From Burkholderiales bacterium (lineage in GTDB: Bacteria > Pseudomonadota > Gammaproteobacteria > Burkholderiales > Burkholderiaceae): a stretch of DNA of 15,288 nt. Under the pieces are notes generated by a model, which saw only the letters and a list, made by a program, of their open reading frames with translations, searched no databases and was not told the DNA's origin. Shown piece by piece: positions 14,791-15,288 of this stretch. The stretch lies in NCBI GenBank assembly GCA_947447845.1, contig CANFNO010000019.1, positions 1-15,288 on the forward strand, read 5' to 3'. A program made the translations under genes and the position numbers. Every line of letters begins with the position of its first letter. The first letter of the stretch is position 1.

Positions 14791-15288
14791 TTAAGAGTCG
14801 ACCCGCAGGCCCTTGGGCAGCGGAAATTTGACGGTTTCCTGAATGCCCTCCATCTTGCGCACAGACACGGCGCCCAGCGCCTTGATGCGGTCGATGACGG
14901 CCCTGACCAAAATCTCGGGCGCCGAGGCACCGGCCGTTAAGCCCACGCGCTGGCAGCCTATAAACCAGTCGGCCTGCAGTTCTTTGGCGCTATCGATCAT
15001 GTAGCTTTGTGTGCCCAGTTTGCGCGCAACTTCGCGCAGGCGGTTGCTGTTGGAGCTAGTGGGACTGCCCACCACGATCACCACGTCCACCTGTGGGCTC
15101 ATCAGTTTGACGGCGTCCTGGCGATTCTGCGTGGCGTAGCAAATGTCTTGCTGCTTGGGTTCGCGCACCTTGGGAAAGCGTGCCTTGACGGCGGCAGCGA
15201 TCTCGGCGGCATCGTCCACGCTGAGGGTGGTCTGGGTCACCACGGCCAACTTTTCGGTCTGCTTAGGGTTGACATGTGCCACGTCTTC
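14791..15288 (-). CDS. ispH: 4-hydroxy-3-methylbut-2-enyl diphosphate reductase (partial, N-terminus off the window)
   Basis: Last enzyme of the non-mevalonate isoprenoid pathway; its [4Fe-4S] centre reduces HMBPP to IPP and DMAPP. The frame runs unbroken to the window edge, so only the C-terminal 165 residues are visible, about half the protein. Diagnostic stretches are VTQTTLSVDD, DICYATQNRQ with one of the three iron-sulfur cysteines, VVGSPTSSNSNRL and GLTAGASAPE. The other two cluster cysteines would lie beyond the edge. The GTG at 15282 is an internal Val codon, not a start. serS follows after 9 nt. Confidence 0.96.
   Translation of the reverse strand, partial: EDVAHVNPKQTEKLAVVTQTTLSVDDAAEIAAAVKARFPKVREPKQQDICYATQNRQDAVKLMSPQVDVVIVVGSPTSSNSNRLREVARKLGTQSYMIDSAKELQADWFIGCQRVGLTAGASAPEILVRAVIDRIKALGAVSVRKMEGIQETVKFPLPKGLRVDS

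Overview
The window looks chromosomal and comes from a betaproteobacterium, most likely a Burkholderiales/Comamonadaceae-type metal-oxidising bacterium of the Leptothrix, Sphaerotilus or Rhodoferax kind. This rests on moderately GC-rich coding, the recognisable mofA-mofB-mofC gene order known from Leptothrix discophora, an MtrA/MtrB-type porin-cytochrome pair, and an ispH-serS-tRNA-Ser housekeeping block. Every gene I can support lies on the minus strand, so transcription runs from right to left.

Right end (15288 to about 13276): the 3' part of ispH, serS only 9 nt behind it, then a class II tRNA-Ser(CGA) with a strong intrinsic terminator. Next is a roughly 700-nt gene-free stretch, AT-rich between about 12840 and 13180. 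Its left part must carry the mofA promoter and holds two candidate regulatory repeats.

Centre (12573 to 4682): the mof operon. mofA encodes a 1740-residue exported multicopper oxidase with all four copper motifs, a Gly-x-Gly-Tyr repeat block inserted before the third motif, and four fibronectin-III-like domains at the C-terminus. A hairpin with a short U-run separates it from mofB, an exported FKBP-type prolyl isomerase. mofB overlaps mofC by ATGA. MofC is an exported fusion of a monohaem cytochrome c domain and a periplasmic-binding-protein-like domain.

Between the two oxidation blocks (4529 to 3442): a small PsiF-family exported protein, a short unrecognised ORF and a 121-residue cytosolic protein that may be SpoIIAA/STAS-like.

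Left end (3035 to 1): a tight operon of cytochrome b561, a small monohaem cytochrome c, a decahaem MtrA/MtoA/DmsE-type cytochrome and the N-terminal two-thirds or less of an MtrB/PioB-type outer-membrane barrel that runs off the window. Intergenic gaps are 18-24 nt.

Together this is a candidate metal-oxidation island. A mof-type Mn(II) oxidase with its folding and haem partners sits beside a complete inner membrane-periplasm-outer membrane electron conduit (quinone/b561, small cytochrome c, MtrA, MtrB). Each half is known separately. Their side-by-side arrangement, the probable Phe at the MofA type 1 copper axial position and the repeat insert in MofA are the most interesting signals. The functional coupling of the two halves is inference.
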